Part shown: piece after piece, positions 43,133 through 55,883 of the stretch
How the letters are laid out: every line of letters begins with the position of its first letter
How positions within the stretch are numbered: position 1 is the stretch's first letter
Source: Gautieria morchelliformis
Taxonomy: Eukaryota; Basidiomycota; Agaricomycetes; Gomphales; Gomphaceae
Reading direction: 5' to 3'
DNA length: 64,000 bases
Assembly: GCA_015179125.1 (NCBI GenBank)
Contig: WHVA01000291.1
Location: forward strand, 62,001 to 126,000
Notes under the pieces: generated by a model
Database searches by the model: none
What the model saw: only the letters and a program-made list of their open reading frames with translations
What the model was told of the DNA's origin: nothing
Program-made: the position numbers and the translations under genes

Positions 43133-46100
43133 GTATTTTCAGACTGCTTACACCCTACGTATCCCTTTTCTTCACGATGTCCATGATAACTCGTTCTCGC
43201 ACCCTTCGGGGTATCTCAGAACAGCGACGTTTCTCGGAAGCCCCCGATGACTCACCCCCGTCCCCGGGGATACCCCTCGCAGACCCCGCCGAGCCTAGTA
43301 ACAAAGGCAAAGGTAGGGCTAACCTCGGTGACCCTTCGGTGATCCAGGTGATGGCTCTAGAAGTTCTGACAACGATCGGGACCTCCCCAACCTTCCGCCC
43401 GAGGACCTCGGTGACCTCGAGGACAACGAGCTTATGCGTCGAGTGTTCATCAAACTCGCGAAACCTCGCGAATCCGAAGCACGAGCCAAGGTCAAGGAAC
43501 CGGATAGTTATGACGGTACTGACCAAGCCAAGCTTCGCACTTTCTTCCTTCAATGTGTACTCAACTTCAGAGATCGCCCCACCGCGTTCAAGACTGGGGC
43601 CTCAAAGGTGCAGTATGCTATTTCTTACCTGTCCGGCTCGGCTCTGCAATATTTCGAGCCGGCGATCCTCGGCGAAGTCCAACCCGAGCCAGATTGGCTC
43701 GAGGACTGGGACAGCTTCAAGGCCGAGCTCGAGCTTAACTTCGGCCCATACGACAACGCGGCCCAAGCCGAGATTGACCTCGAGAAGATCGTTATGAAAG
43801 AGCACCACAAGGCCGCGCGATTCTTTATCGATTTCGCCCGAGCTTCGACTCGGACTCAGTGGAACGACGCGGCCCTCCGACACTTTGCCTATAAGGGCTT
43901 GGCCAAACGGATCAAGGACGACTTACTTCACTTCCCTCGATTCCGCAGCCTCGCCGAGCTTAGGAACTTCGCGCTGGAATGCGATAGCCGTTACTGGGAG
44001 CGAAAGGAATACGACGCCATGATCAATGGTCGTAGCTCCCAGCCTGCACGCACCACTAATCAGTCCAGTAGCAATGCCACTAACAACCACCAGTCTTCCA
44101 GTGGTTCCAATAACAATAAGAACCGCAACAAGACTAACAACAGCGGCAAGGGTTCCAACAACAACAACTCTTCGAACAACAAGAGCCAGCCCGACATTTC
44201 GAGCAAACTCGGGAAGGATGGCAAACTGCTTCCCGAGGAGCGCCAACGTCGGGTCGACCAAGGACTTTGTCTGCTTTGCGGCACCAAAGGTCACGTCGTC
44301 AAGGACTGCCCGAAGAACAAGTCTACCAATAGTAGCGGTTCTAAAGGTCGGGCAACGAAGACCCCTAACGAGGGGACTTCAGCCTCCATTACGGAGGTGA
44401 AAAAATAGGTAGCAACCTCGGAACCACACGATCCGAGGATTGCGGTAACCTCACCCGTGTGCTCAGACTCAGCGCCGCTTCTCATTCATTGTCCAAAGAT
44501 TCCCTTAATGTAGATCTAACCTGCCTTCGCTGCCCAACGTCGCTTTTGTTGCATTAGTTGACTGCGGGTCCTCAGACTGTTTTATTGAATCCAGATTTGT
44601 CCAGAAGTACTCCATGCCTGCTTATCCTGTCTCTCCTATACCCTTGAAACTATTTGACGGTAGTACTAACACTACCATTACCCAAGCTCTAGACCTCTGC
44701 ATTTGCTTTCCACCGGCGAACAACAATGGGTTACCTTCTACGTAACCTCGCTCGACTCAAGTTGCTCGATGGTACTTGGCCACAACTGGCTCACCCGCTA
44801 CAATCCGTCGATTGACTGGGTATTGGGCAGTATTACTTTCAAGACCATCGACCTAACAACGACTCCAGCGACCCCGGCGACGTCAGCCCGCTCAGCTTCG
44901 GCTACGACTTCGACCTCGCCTACGGCATCTTCGCCCCCGCCTCCGACCTCGCTTCCGAAGTTGCAAGCACCCCTCGTTTCCCTAATCAATGCACCCGCTT
45001 TCATGCGCGCATCTAGATTGGAAGGGTCCGAAGTGTTTCAGCTCAATTTGGCTTCGCCTGAGCTCCTCGCCAGAGGGGCAACATCGGGAGGAAGCTCTTC
45101 CGAGCTTCCTGAGAACGTTAAGAAACATGTTCCCGAAGTATATCACGAATTTGCAGATGTGTTCAGCAAAGCACGCGCTGACACTCTAGCTCCCCACCGA
45201 CCTCACGATATCAAAATCAACCTCGAAGAAGGGACCTCGCCACCAATCGGTCCCATCTACTCTCTCTCAGCTTCCGAACTCAAAGCACTTCGCGAGTTCA
45301 TCGACGAGCATTTAAACATCGGTTTCATCCGACCTTCACGCTCGCCTCATGGTGCACCGGTATTGTTCGTTCGCAAAAAAGATGGCTCACTTCGGTTGTG
45401 TGTCGACTTCCGAGGTTTGAACAAAATCTCAAAAAAAGATCGGTATCCATTGCCATTGATTGCTGACTTACTTGATGCTCCAAAGAATGCTCGCATCTAT
45501 ACGAAAATTGACCTTCGTCACGCTTACCACCTCGTACGGGTGGCCGAGGGTGACGAATGGAAAACCGCCTTCAGGACTCGCTATGGGTCTTTTGAATGGT
45601 TGGTTATGCCATTTGGTCTCACTAATGGCCCTGCTGCCTTCCAGAGATTCATGAACGAGGTGTTCGCCGACCTTTTGGACGTTTGTGTGGTGGTATACTT
45701 GGATGACATTCTAATCTACTCCAGTGACCCCTCCAAACATGTTGAACATGTCAAGGAAGTCTTGCGACGACTACGACTCAACAACCTCTTCGCCAAAGAA
45801 GACAAATGCGAGTTCCATCGCGACTCGGTTGAATTCCTCGGCTACATACTCTCTCCCGAGGGCCTCACTATGGCGGATGACAAGGTAAAGGTCATTCAAG
45901 ACTGGCCTGAACCTCGCAAAGTTCGCGACATCCAATCCTTCCTCGGCTTCGCCAACTTCTACCGACGTTTCATTCACAACTACTCCGACATCACCATTCC
46001 TCTCACCCGACTTACCCGCAAGGGTACCCCTTGGAATTTTTCCGAGGATTGTCGACGGGCTTTCAACCTGTTGAAGAGGGCGTTCACTACCGCTCCTATC

Positions 46101-48216
46101 CTTACTCACTGGATTCCTGACCTTCCACTGATCGTAGAGACTGATGCATCAGATTATGCCTTAGCGGCAATCTTATCTCTACAAACCTCGGAAGGCGAAC
46201 TTCATCCCATCGCTTTCCACTCCCGCACATTCACCTCTACCGAGCTCAACTACGATGTTCACGACAAGGAGCTCCTCGCCATTTTTGAAGCCTTTCAACG
46301 CTGGCGACACTACCTAGAGGGCTCAGGCGACCCAGTCGACGTTATCACCGATCACAAAAACCTCGAATACTTTTCAACTACGAAGCTCTTGACCCGTCGA
46401 CAAGCCCGGTGGTCGGAATACCTTTCCCAGTTCAACCTCGCCATACGCTTCCGACCTGGTCGCCTCGGAACGAAGCCTGACTCTCTCACTAGACGATGGG
46501 ACGTCTACCTTAAAGAGGGGAATAGCGACTATGCCACCATAAACCCGCAGAACCTACGGCCAGTGTTTACTCAGCACCAGCTGGCATCGTCCCTTAGAGC
46601 TACTAACCTCGCTCCCATCGTGCTCCGAGCCGCTTCACTGCTTGATACCGAGCAGATCCGAGCTGACATACTAGCGAACCTCCCCTCGGACCCCATAGCC
46701 AAGTCGCACCTCGGCTTGGTTAATGACCCGAGGTGGACCACAGACCCCGAGGGTTTCCTCAAGCTTGACAACCGAACCTATGTTCCAGGGCCCAAGACCT
46801 TCGACTTCGCATCCTGCAATACAAGCACGATCACATTCTCTCGGGACACTTCGGGGTCAACAAGACCTTGGAGCTGATCCGACGAGACTATACTTGGCCA
46901 GGGATTAGATCCTTTGTCAAGGAGTATTGCAAGACGTGTACCACTTGTATGCGAAGCAAGCCGCAACGTCACAAACCCTATGGTCTCCTCAAACAACTTC
47001 CTGTTCCCGAGAAACCTTGGAATTCCATATCTATGGATTTCATTGAGCAACTCCCCCCTTCGTCCGAGTTCACCTCCATCCTAGTGATTGTTGACCGCTT
47101 CACTAAGCAGGTGATCTTCATTCCAACCACAGACAAGATAACCTCGCAAGAGCTCGCTCACCTCTTCGTCCTTCATGTCTTTTCAAAGCATGGAGTTCCC
47201 TCGCACGTCACCTCGGACAGGGGTTCCGAGTTCGTCTCGCATTTCTGGCGTTCTCTAGGGAAAGCCTTGGACATGCGGTTGCATTTCACCTCGGGATATC
47301 ATCCCGAGGGTGACGGTCAGACCGAGCGTGCTAACCAAACTTTGGAACAGTACCTCAGGATCTATTGCAACTATCAGCAGTCAAATTGGGCTTCGCTCCT
47401 TCCCCTAGCCGAGTTCGCTTACAACAACGCGCCTAGCGCAACCACCGGCATCTCCCCATTCTTTGCCAATAAAGGCTACCATCCGAACCTCGCAGTTCAC
47501 CCCGAGCGCGACCTCGCCTCGGCACGAGCCCGAGACTTCGTGGTTGACCTGGACGAGCTTCACCAAGAACTTCGCCACGCCATCCTCGAGGCTCAGAAAA
47601 CTTACCAAGCCTCGGCCGATGTTCGTCGCAAGCCCGCTCCTGATTTCCAAGTAGGATCCCTCGCCTTTGTGAAGGCACAGTACTTTCGAACAACTCGGCC
47701 TACCAAGAAGCTCGCCGAGAAGTTCTTGGGTCCTTTTGAGATCATTTCCCGAGCGGGTACTCACTCCTTCACCCTTCGACTTCCAGAACACATGCATTCA
47801 GTCCATCCGGTCTTCCACGTATCTATGCTCGAACCAGCCTCGCCCAACACCATACCAAACCGATTTCAGCCGCCTCCGCCCCCAGTCGTTATCGACGGCG
47901 AACCCGAGTTCGAGGTTTCCGAAATCCTCGACTCGAAGATCGATAATAGACGCAAGAGCTGCAAATTACTCTACCTTGTTAGGTGGACTGGTTACGAAGG
48001 TACCGACGAAGAAACCTCGTGGATCCTCGCTTCCGAGCTTGATCATGCCTCGGAGCTGGTCACGGATTTCCATGACTCTTACCCGGGCAAGCCCGGCCCT
48101 TGACTGCTCTATGATCGTTTTCCCTGTTAATCCCCATGACCCCGGTAGTTAGATGACAAAAACCCTTCAAAACAAAATCGATAAAATCCAAGAAAATCTA
48201 TTATTCCATTTACTAG

Positions 48217-49335
48217 TTATTCCACCATCCTCATATCCTCTCCCTCGCTCTCCTCGCTCCCCTCGCCTGACTCCTCCTCATTACTGCTACTACTTCGCTC
48301 CACCAGACCCCCATGTCCCCCATAATCCGCCAAGTCTCTCGCCCCCTGCATCCGCTTCAAATAATTCCGCCTCCTCCTTATCCTCATGAACTCCACATCC
48401 GCCCTGTTCATCCTGTCATTCGCAGCCCTAAACTCCCCTAGCAACTCGCACACCCTCTCCCCAACCTCGCCAACCTTCTGTCCCACATCCCTCACCGCCG
48501 TTATCAACTCCCTCATCTCCGCACTTCGCTCCGATCTTTTCGTCTTCTTGTCCTTTTTCGCCCTCCGACCTCCAACCTCGGTTTCCTCCCCCTCAGTCTG
48601 CCTCGCTTCCCCGACCTCTGTCTCCTCACGCTGCCTCACTTCCCCAGTCTCCTTACCCTTCTCCTCGCTCAACCTCGCTTCCATCCGCTCTACCCTCATC
48701 TCGAGGTTCCTCTCGACCCAATCACTCGAGTCGTTGTCATCATCATCCACCTCGTCTCGAACCTTGGCCCCTTTCCTCGGCCTCGGTTCACCCTCGGCCT
48801 CCTCGCTCCTCGCTCGCTTCTTGCTCGCTACACCCACCTGACCTTTCCCTGGGGTCGCCTTGCTGCGGCGACCTTGGGCGATGCTACAGCCCAAGGAACG
48901 GGTCCTGCACCACACGCAAGCACCCTGGTCGGCGAGGCCGAAGTCGAGACTAACGGCCCGAAGGCACGTATAGTCGCGCTCTTCGCAGCGCGCGCACCTC
49001 GCCTCGGCCTTGGTCGCGAGCTGCCACTCGCGAGGTCCCCGTCGGCGAGCTTGTACCCGTATAGGGACAAGTCAGTCGGGTGGTATGAAAACAACATGCG
49101 CTTATACTGTACAAATCAGCAGCGTCCACGACCAGCCAACAACGGTACTCACCTTTTTCCATTCGGCCCTTCCTGCCACGGCTGCCGCATGTCAATGGCC
49201 CCGTCTCATCAATTGGCAAGGTGCCAACCTCGGGTCGATCCTCGGGCACAACCTCGCCCGAGGCTCCGTTCGCCGCAGACAGCAATGTCTGGTCGAACAC
49301 GTTGTTTGTGCTGTCCTCGTCGACGGCTGAGTTGA
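48217..49335 (-). other. Antisense accessory ORF region in the chromovirus
   Basis: Between the chromodomain and the 3' LTR the minus strand has two long open stretches. The upstream one (about 49335-48950) includes a Cys/His-containing segment (CCFHTTRLTCPYTG). The downstream one (48915-48217, about 230 codons, with no ATG at its edge) is basic then highly charged, with KKRARSEEAEGEPRPRKG and a long Glu/Arg-rich, probably coiled-coil region, ending SEGEDMRMVE. The plus strand here has only weak open frames. Composition recalls a nuclear DNA-binding or capsid-associated accessory protein, but no family is certain. Antisense ORFs in this position are known in some plant gypsy elements; in fungi I know of no named family. 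Confidence 0.55.
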
Positions 49336-49529
49336 AGAGGGCTTGAGGGCGCACCATATTCGTTGGCAATGGGGTTCGCTGCCTCCTACCCACCCTTTTA
49401 TCCAACCTCGGCTACGATTTAAGCTTCGCCTTTCCGGCTACTTAACATCGGACCGAGATCTAGATTCAAGGATAGGCGAACCCTGTTCACATTACGGCCT
49501 CGAGGGTCTCGGCCATGAGGGGGGAATAC

Positions 49530-50065
49530 TGTAAGGACCCGGCCTTTGGCCGGCTACTTACCGGTAGAACCTTCTTCCGAGCCCGAGCCTTGTGATATTC
49601 ATGCCCGAGTACATATGATACTTATCCGTGCCCGAGCCCGATCTCGAGCTTGAACTCATATCCGACCTTGATCCTATGCCCGTATTCCCTTAGTTACTGA
49701 TTCCGCTCCATCACGCATCATTCGTATATTACCTCGCCCTGACCTCCACTAATCTGTTCGCCCCTGACTTGCACCTCGTCCGTATATAACCCCCTTGTAT
49801 GCATTCCTACTCCTCAGTCTGAAAATCAACTATCGTGTCCCTTCGATCCCTAGCTAGTTTCTACGCCTCGCCTCTTAAGCCAGAACCTCGCCTCTTATTC
49901 GTTTACCTCCGAAATTGGGACTCGTGCGTAGGGTCGGCGCAGCACATAAGCTGAAGCCAAGTCCCTCTCCGACTTCCCCATCCAAACCTCGCCCCGTAAC
50001 CTCGGACCTTGCCTCGGGTTTCGTCCCCGACCTCGGTCAACCTTACGACGGATCGTACCGTAACA
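49530..50065 (+). repeat. 3' LTR of the chromovirus (536 bp)
   Basis: Same termini as the 5' LTR and about 98% alike apart from one length difference. TATATAA lies near 49783. It is directly followed by a DIRS-like fossil. Confidence 0.93.
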
Positions 50066-52140
50066 ATACCGAACGACGAGCTCGTGTCTCCCCACCAGCC
50101 AATATCTACTGGCTCTGGTGCGTATAGGGGCCATTCATTGGGCATTAACTGCATTATGAACCGTACCCATGATAGGTCGGCCATTAAGGCCGGTGGGGGG
50201 TGCAGCTTGGATCGGTGTGATGTGAAACCTTCGGCGAACGCTGAGATTGTTCTCAGGAACGGCCTGATTAGAGGGAAAATACAGGACACGTGGACCAGCT
50301 TCCCGTGCAGGCTTGCCGCCTGTGTGGCCGTTTTGGTGTCGGCTTCGCACCACATCTTCAGTAGCTGCATCACCTTGGCTAGTTTCTCTTTGGGAAGTGC
50401 TATGGACTTTCGCGCCAGGTCCCAGTCGAAACCGATGTACTGTTGGATGGCGGCTAGCCGTCAGAGTTTCTCTATACTCCATGCTATACTTGCTGTCAGG
50501 TTGATGAAGTCTTGCTCTGTCCAGGTGCTCCCCGGTAATCTTACTGCAAAGAAGTTGTCGACCCACTTTAGGAGCGGTCCGAATCCTGCCTCTTTGTAGA
50601 TCGCCACCAGCATGTCTGCGACCGTGCCGAACACGCTGGCACCTGATGCGAGCCCAAACATCACAGCTCTGTCCACGTATACCTTGTCGTTCCAGTGCAC
50701 GCATACTGTGTTTTGCTGCGATGGCTGGATGGGTGTCAGCCGATATGCTGCTGAGATGTCGAATGTCGCTGCTAGGCAGCCTTCTGGCAAGGATAGCAGT
50801 AGCACTGATGTGGTGTTGAATGATCCCCACGCGGTGGGGAACTCGCTGGCGTTGATTTCAGCGTTTATGGACTGTACTCGGTTGTCGTTTCGGGGATAGG
50901 ATAAGTCCTGGATGAGCCACATTTTGTCCGAGTTGGGTTTGGGCACGAGGCCTAGAGGCGATGAGCAGAATGGGCCAATTCGCCGCTCCAGCTCTTGCGG
51001 GGTGAAGGCCTCTGAGTACTGGCCTGCCACTTGCTCGCCGGTTATGTATGAGTCTATGAACGCTGTGTCTAGCTTCGAGGAGTTGTGGTTTGCGAAAGAG
51101 CTGTGTTCGCGTTGGTAGTGTGCATATTCCAACGTCGAATCCGTCCCGTATGCCGTTAACTATGTGCAGCCACTTGTTGAGTATACCTAGTTTACATAGT
51201 AGCTTTGCTGCCTTGGTGGCTGACAGTGGTGTGACCACTCTACGTGGGTCAGTAGAGTGGTTTGCAGTTGCCGGCACCATGTGCGGCGTCGCCACAGAGG
51301 CTGCATGCATGAGCGCTGTGGCACGTGGAGCCCCATCTGCAGGCAGAAGCTCTCGCCCAGTTAAAGCAGAACTGCTTGCCTGTTGGGGCAAGCAAGGCAT
51401 GCTCGTTCTTGGCGTTTTGCCCGAGCGCGGCCGTCAGCTTTCCAGCAGTGGTTCGGTCGGCTTTGCATTCTGCTGGTAGGTGTCCTGCAAGCCCGCATCG
51501 AAAGCACAGCAGATGGTCTGGCTTTGCCCGCTTGTGCTGTTGATATTCTTGCTGCTCTGCCATGCTGGGGTGTTTGGGCAACAGAGGGTGGAGCATAGGT
51601 GCTTGGTGCACGGAAGGCGTGGACGGCGCTGCCAGAGGGCTAGCCTGGTCGCTATGACCGTGAGTGCGTTTGCATCTAGTGCCGCTAGGTCATGCGCGGG
51701 GTCCCACGCTACTGCTTCACGCTGCTGTATGTTGTATTCTACAGCCACGCTCCAGGAGTGAGAGCAGGTTAGGTCCATCATAACCGCGTTGTGTGCCGCC
51801 AGCACGTCCGCTCTCTTCTGTCCCCAGTAAACCCTGTCCTCTCTACTGCCGTTTTGGATGCTGCGAACCAATCCACCATCAGGATGGACTTTTCGCTTCG
51901 CTTGTCTAAACCTTTCAGCATGATGCCGCCCTGCGTGGTGAAGTGTACTCCTCTTCGCCTCTATCTGCTTTCAGGCGCGCGGGTGTGGATAGGGCGGTGT
52001 ACAGGATGTAACGAAAGGCTTTAGAGGCCTTGTCAACCCTGGGAGGTATGGCTACACACATAGTTGACGTCAGCTGTGCCCGTCGTGCATTGGAAAGTGA
52101 AGTGAGATAATGTGGTGCGCACGCTCCAGCGGCCTATCTG

Positions 52141-52356
52141 TCAGGGGACACCCTGTTTTCCATTTCCAGTTCCGACACCACACCCAGTTCCGACTTCATT
52201 TCCGACTCCGCTTCCAGTTCCAATTCCATCTCCGCCTCCGCTTTCGGAAATGATTCCGCTTCTCGGAGAACTTCCACCAGTCCTGTTCGCCTTGCCAGTT
52301 CCACTCAAATTTCCGACTTCCACTCCCGGAACAGTGTCGGAAATCAAGCGACTCAC
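52141..52356. repeat. TTCC-rich minisatellite
   Basis: A degenerate array of about 6-12-bp units built on TTCC(A/G) and TTCCGAC, for example CAGTTCCGAC and CCGCTTCCAGTTCC. On the minus strand it reads as a Gly/Ser/Thr/Val-rich low-complexity frame. It lies inside the DIRS-like fossil. Confidence 0.75.
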
Positions 52357-52768
52357 ATAATAGGTGGCATCAAGGGTCGATCAAGGGTCAGGGGGATGCA
52401 GGGTTGATGGCGGGTGCCAAGTGTTGTCCCTGGCTGCACAACGTAGTATAATACGGGCTCACTGACATTGGGGGTCCTTAGACTTTTCTCTTTGGATTTC
52501 CCCTTGTCAGGTGAGAATCCCCTCTCTTGTATACTCCGTTCATTTATACATACTTTGGATTTCCCCTTGTCAGTTGTGTGGTAGTGTGATCTCCACAACC
52601 AGCCAGGGTTGCCCTTACACTATCGCCGCAGCTTGCCTGACCAGCCTATCACCGGCCTGGCTGGCCCATTGGCACTGACTGCCTGGCCTATTGCCGTGGC
52701 TGGGGGCCTATTGCCCTGCGGTGCCATGGCCTATTGCCAGCCTGGTGCAGCGGTGGGGTTGGGGTGGT

Positions 52769-52784
52769 GGGGGGGGGGGGGGGG
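52769..52784 (+). repeat. G homopolymer run (16 G)
   Basis: Sixteen G in a row flanked by GGGGTTGGGGTGGT and AGGG, with clear G-quadruplex potential. The run length is likely to be unreliable in assembly. Confidence 0.85.
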
Positions 52785-53435
52785 AGGGTATATGTGATGC
52801 AGAGGGTGAAGGGACTCACAGATGCTTAGCGTGCTCAGCTTGAAGCCTGGGACGATCTCGGGGAGGGAGTGTCTCTCCTCTCCGTTACGCGCGGCCGTTT
52901 CGATGGCGGCTAGCCTGGCGGTCTGGATGGCCTCCTCCGTGGCTATGAGCAATTGCGGCTCGGCCGGCGGTGGTGCAGGTAGCGCGAGCTGCTGTTTCTC
53001 GGCCAATAGCGCTGCAATTTGGGCATCAAGGTCTGCCGCCAAGCGTCTGGGTTGTTGCTGGGTGGGAAGGCACGGTGGTTGCTGCTGTGGCTGGTGATGC
53101 GGCTGAGGCTGTGGTTGGTGGAGCAGGTTTGGGTGCTGCTGCTGCTGCGGTTGCGGCTGAGGCAGTGGGTTGTGGCTGGGGCCGTGCGGCAGGTGCTGGT
53201 CTCTGAGCTGGTGGCAGCTGGTGCTTGGTTCAGGCCCGCGGGGGTTGGTGGCACCTTGGCTGCGCGCTCTGGGTGCGTTCGCGTGGGTGTTACCGCTCGC
53301 GCTCGATGTGTGTGTGGGCATTGGTTGCGTGACTGGCGGCAAGGGTGGTGGCGCCTCACTGAGGTTCAGGCCTAGGTGTCGGTGGGTGCCGGCCGGTGCT
53401 TCTGGCGGTGTCATGCTGCACTTAGCTTGAGGCAT

Positions 53436-53999
53436 TAGTGCGTGGCGTGGTGGTGCGCTGGTGTGCGCGGCTGTGGGTGCGCTAGGGGGTTAGGGATGTG
53501 TAGCTAAGGGGTGGGCTACTAGGGATGTGGATGGGTATGAATCAAGCTGAGTAGCGGCGAATTAATGAATGTGTGGTATGGAAAACTGGAGTTATTGTTC
53601 TTCGCGATGATGGTGAGTGAAAAGGAGAGATGATGCGAACTCCGCCGTGCTTGGCGCTCAACTGGACGCCCACTACCGCCCACGTTCGGATCATGCGGTA
53701 CCTACAGCTAAAGGACCAGTGATGGACCATCAAGCTGGGTAAAGGACGTCGATTGTGTTCTGATGGCGTGGCTACTGGCGAATGATGCGAGTAGTGAATA
53801 ACCATTCGGCGGGTTCAGCGAAGAGCGAATGGAGCAAACATAGAAGTGGAGTGATGAAAGAGAGAATGGAGTTACTGGGTACAAGGAATAAATGAGTCAT
53901 GACAGGGACAAACTGCAGTCAAGTTATGTAAAATGGACTCACACTCTGGATAAACTTTCTCCTTAGTGCTAATTTCAGATGTTCCTTCAGAAAAGTCTA
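53436..53999. other. Non-coding, contains first copy of the interspersed repeat
   Basis: No gene seen. The region holds the repeat at 53718-53905 and the likely 5' flank of the DIRS-like fossil. Confidence 0.5.
53718..53905 (+). repeat. Interspersed repeat, copy R1
   Basis: Begins GGACCAGTGATGGACCATCAAG, passes a block with TGGCGAATGATG and TTCGGCGGGTTC, and ends GTTACTGGGTACAAGGAATAA-like. Two further copies lie at 55884-56110 and 56158-56345. Copies are roughly 75-80% alike by eye. Confidence 0.75.
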
Positions 54000-54884
54000 G
54001 GATGTGCGATAGGTTTTATTTTAGTTGAATTTGCACAAGTTGACTCCTATGTATCATGCGGTTACTCATAGTTGCGTACAGTTTCACTCTTGACTTGATT
54101 GCAGAGGTAATTGTCTGGCAATACCGTTCCATGGCATAGGTCCAGTTAACCCAGACCGGCCCATTTTGACGGATGTCATTTGGGATATGAAGTAGTGCAT
54201 AGATACAGGACGTACATGCTGATAGTTTCTCCTTTGAATATTGGTAATAGTACCTAAAAGTAGCTTCAGTTTGTGTGGCACAATAGGACAAATGAACCTC
54301 ACTCCTCGTATTCACGAACCCATTGTACAATCATCTCCTCGAGTGCATTGATTTCGGAATCTGTAATCACAAACTGGAGACAGACCTGACAAATTTTCAG
54401 AAAGACCATGCTTCTGCAGTATAGAGACTTCATTCTTTAGTGATGTTGGGGAGAGTGCACACAAATGATGAAGGGATAGTTGCTGTGGCTGTAGATGTCT
54501 CTGTTTCTACCATTTCCCACAGTTCCGCAGCAATTTCATAGTTTCTGGTCCTAGTGTCCAGTCCTTTGAACTTGCCAGTCCAGAGGTCAATCAATGTTTG
54601 CTTGACATTCTCTTCCAGCAAATGCATGAAGTCATGCGGCACACTTAGTGCACAGTAAAATCCGGGCAGGGAAACAAGGATCGACTTGCCATTGAGCCCT
54701 TGGGTCTTTGCACATCGCTCCTGTTCGCCCGAATAACTTGTGTGAAGAGGTATGCTGTTCGGCGAATAAGGTGAACCAATAAATGTTCAGAAGATAAGAG
54801 GGCTGCCTGAACGGAGCTCACCCTATCTACAGTCGTAGCGAAGATAGCCCATGGCACTTGACGATATAACGTGCAAGGTGTCAC
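54000..54884 (-). mobile_element. TNP2-type (CACTA-like) transposase fragment
   Basis: Minus-strand frames match the C-terminal half of the Tnp2-like transposases common in basidiomycetes: LPGFYCALSVPHDFMHLLEENV (about 54660-54600), LIDLWTGKFKGLD (54580), YEIAAELWEMV, IPSSF (54480), then ACTSCIYALLHIPNDIRQNGP (54215) and YAMERYCQTITSAIKSR (54135). The N-terminal half and the first catalytic segments are not seen. Several frame shifts and short gaps are present, so it is a decayed fragment. It is read away from the Ulp1-like gene 2 kb to the right. Confidence 0.75.
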
Positions 54885-55883
54885 AGAAATGTTGTTTAAG
54901 TGGCAACAATCCTTTTGCTGGCAAAGGCACTCCTTCGGAGCCCTTCGCCAACAGTGCAGATAATAGTTCGAAGACTAAGGTAATGAAGGTGAAGTATGAA
55001 AACTCACCAGTGATGCTTAAGTCCTCCTCTGGTTGAAGATAGAAATCTAGAAATCTACAGGAGAGGGCTCAAGATGATGATCACAGTGAGGTCAAGTTTT
55101 GCACAAGATGGACATATGATAATTGAACTGGGGAATATACATGCGAATGTAGACTACTTGTATCTGTTATTATTGGTGAAGATGGCCCTAGGCCAAGATC
55201 CGAAGCCGCGCCTCGGGTCCCCTGACCAAGACATGAGCACCGGCGCATTATCATGCGCCGGTGGCACTTGATTGCTCCACAACCCTTCTACATACCTTCA
55301 TGGCGCTAGTCTATCAGTTAAGTAGCTAGTCATGTATGTAAATAACTTCAGGCAGTTAAACTCCAACCTTGCGCTATTGATTGAAGCCCACAGAGGCTAG
55401 TTTTTCCTTTGACTGGATGGAGCAATATCAGTCGGTGTCTAGCGTAGTTGTCACTGCACGCGGTTTTAGTGCAAACAACCGAAGTTGTTCTTATCTTATT
55501 CTCTCTACACGCTTTTATGACCTCACGAACCCTCACTGTGTATGCAACCCGCCGGCAATACTTTCTACAGTACCGAATGCCCATATGATATCAGTGAATA
55601 GGAAAGAGGCCGTCATGAATCAGGATTGGATAGGGGTGCGCAGTCAGGATACAAAATAGGTGAAACACGTATACAATAGAAAGAAGGAGCAGTGCGAATG
55701 TGAAACAACGGGGAGGAAAGAGGGATGAAGGTACCTATGTACGAAAACACACCTTGAGACCTGCATACATGTTACCCTGCATGGACTCTTTGTCTACTGG
55801 GCTGATCCCACACGATCTACGGTTAGGACATCCTGTGAATGCATTCCTGCCATATGAACACCTAAAGGAGTTGCTTCGGGAAG

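Larger units (their letters stand above)
42572..50065 (+). mobile_element. Ty3/gypsy chromovirus with both LTRs
   Basis: LTRs at 42572-43132 and 49530-50065 flank the internal region. Parts in order: gag about 43177-44408 with a CCHC knuckle (CLLCGTKGHVVKDC) and an Asn/Ser-rich linker; protease about 44540-44800; reverse transcriptase about 45200-45950 (YLDDILIY); RNase H about 46130-46500; integrase about 46870-47600 (MDFIEQLP); chromodomain about 47920-48090 (YLVRWTGYEGTDEETSWI). An antisense accessory region lies between integrase and 3' LTR. The two LTRs differ by about ten substitutions and one 25-bp length difference, so the insertion is young (about 2% divergence). It looks nearly whole, with perhaps three or four breaks. 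No target-site duplication: the 5 bp outside the LTRs are GAGAG and ATACC. Confidence 0.93.
50066..53435 (-). mobile_element. DIRS-like retroelement fossil
   Basis: All parts read on the minus strand. Reverse transcriptase lies at about 51130-50460 (LGLVPKPNSDKMWLIQDLSY; LKWVDNFFAV), with RNase H-like sequence continuing to the edge at 50066. Upstream in the element is a gag-like region: CCHC knuckle CFRCGLAGHLPAEC and a second Cys/His cluster ending CSLCGDAAHGAGNC (about 51500-51250), and at the 5' side a Gln/Pro-rich segment (about 53435-52730) with HSLPEIVPGFKLST. No tyrosine recombinase is visible, so the assignment rests on the RT and gag style seen in basidiomycete DIRS-like elements. 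It is broken, with several breaks, cut on the left by the chromovirus. It also contains a minisatellite and a G run. Confidence 0.7.
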
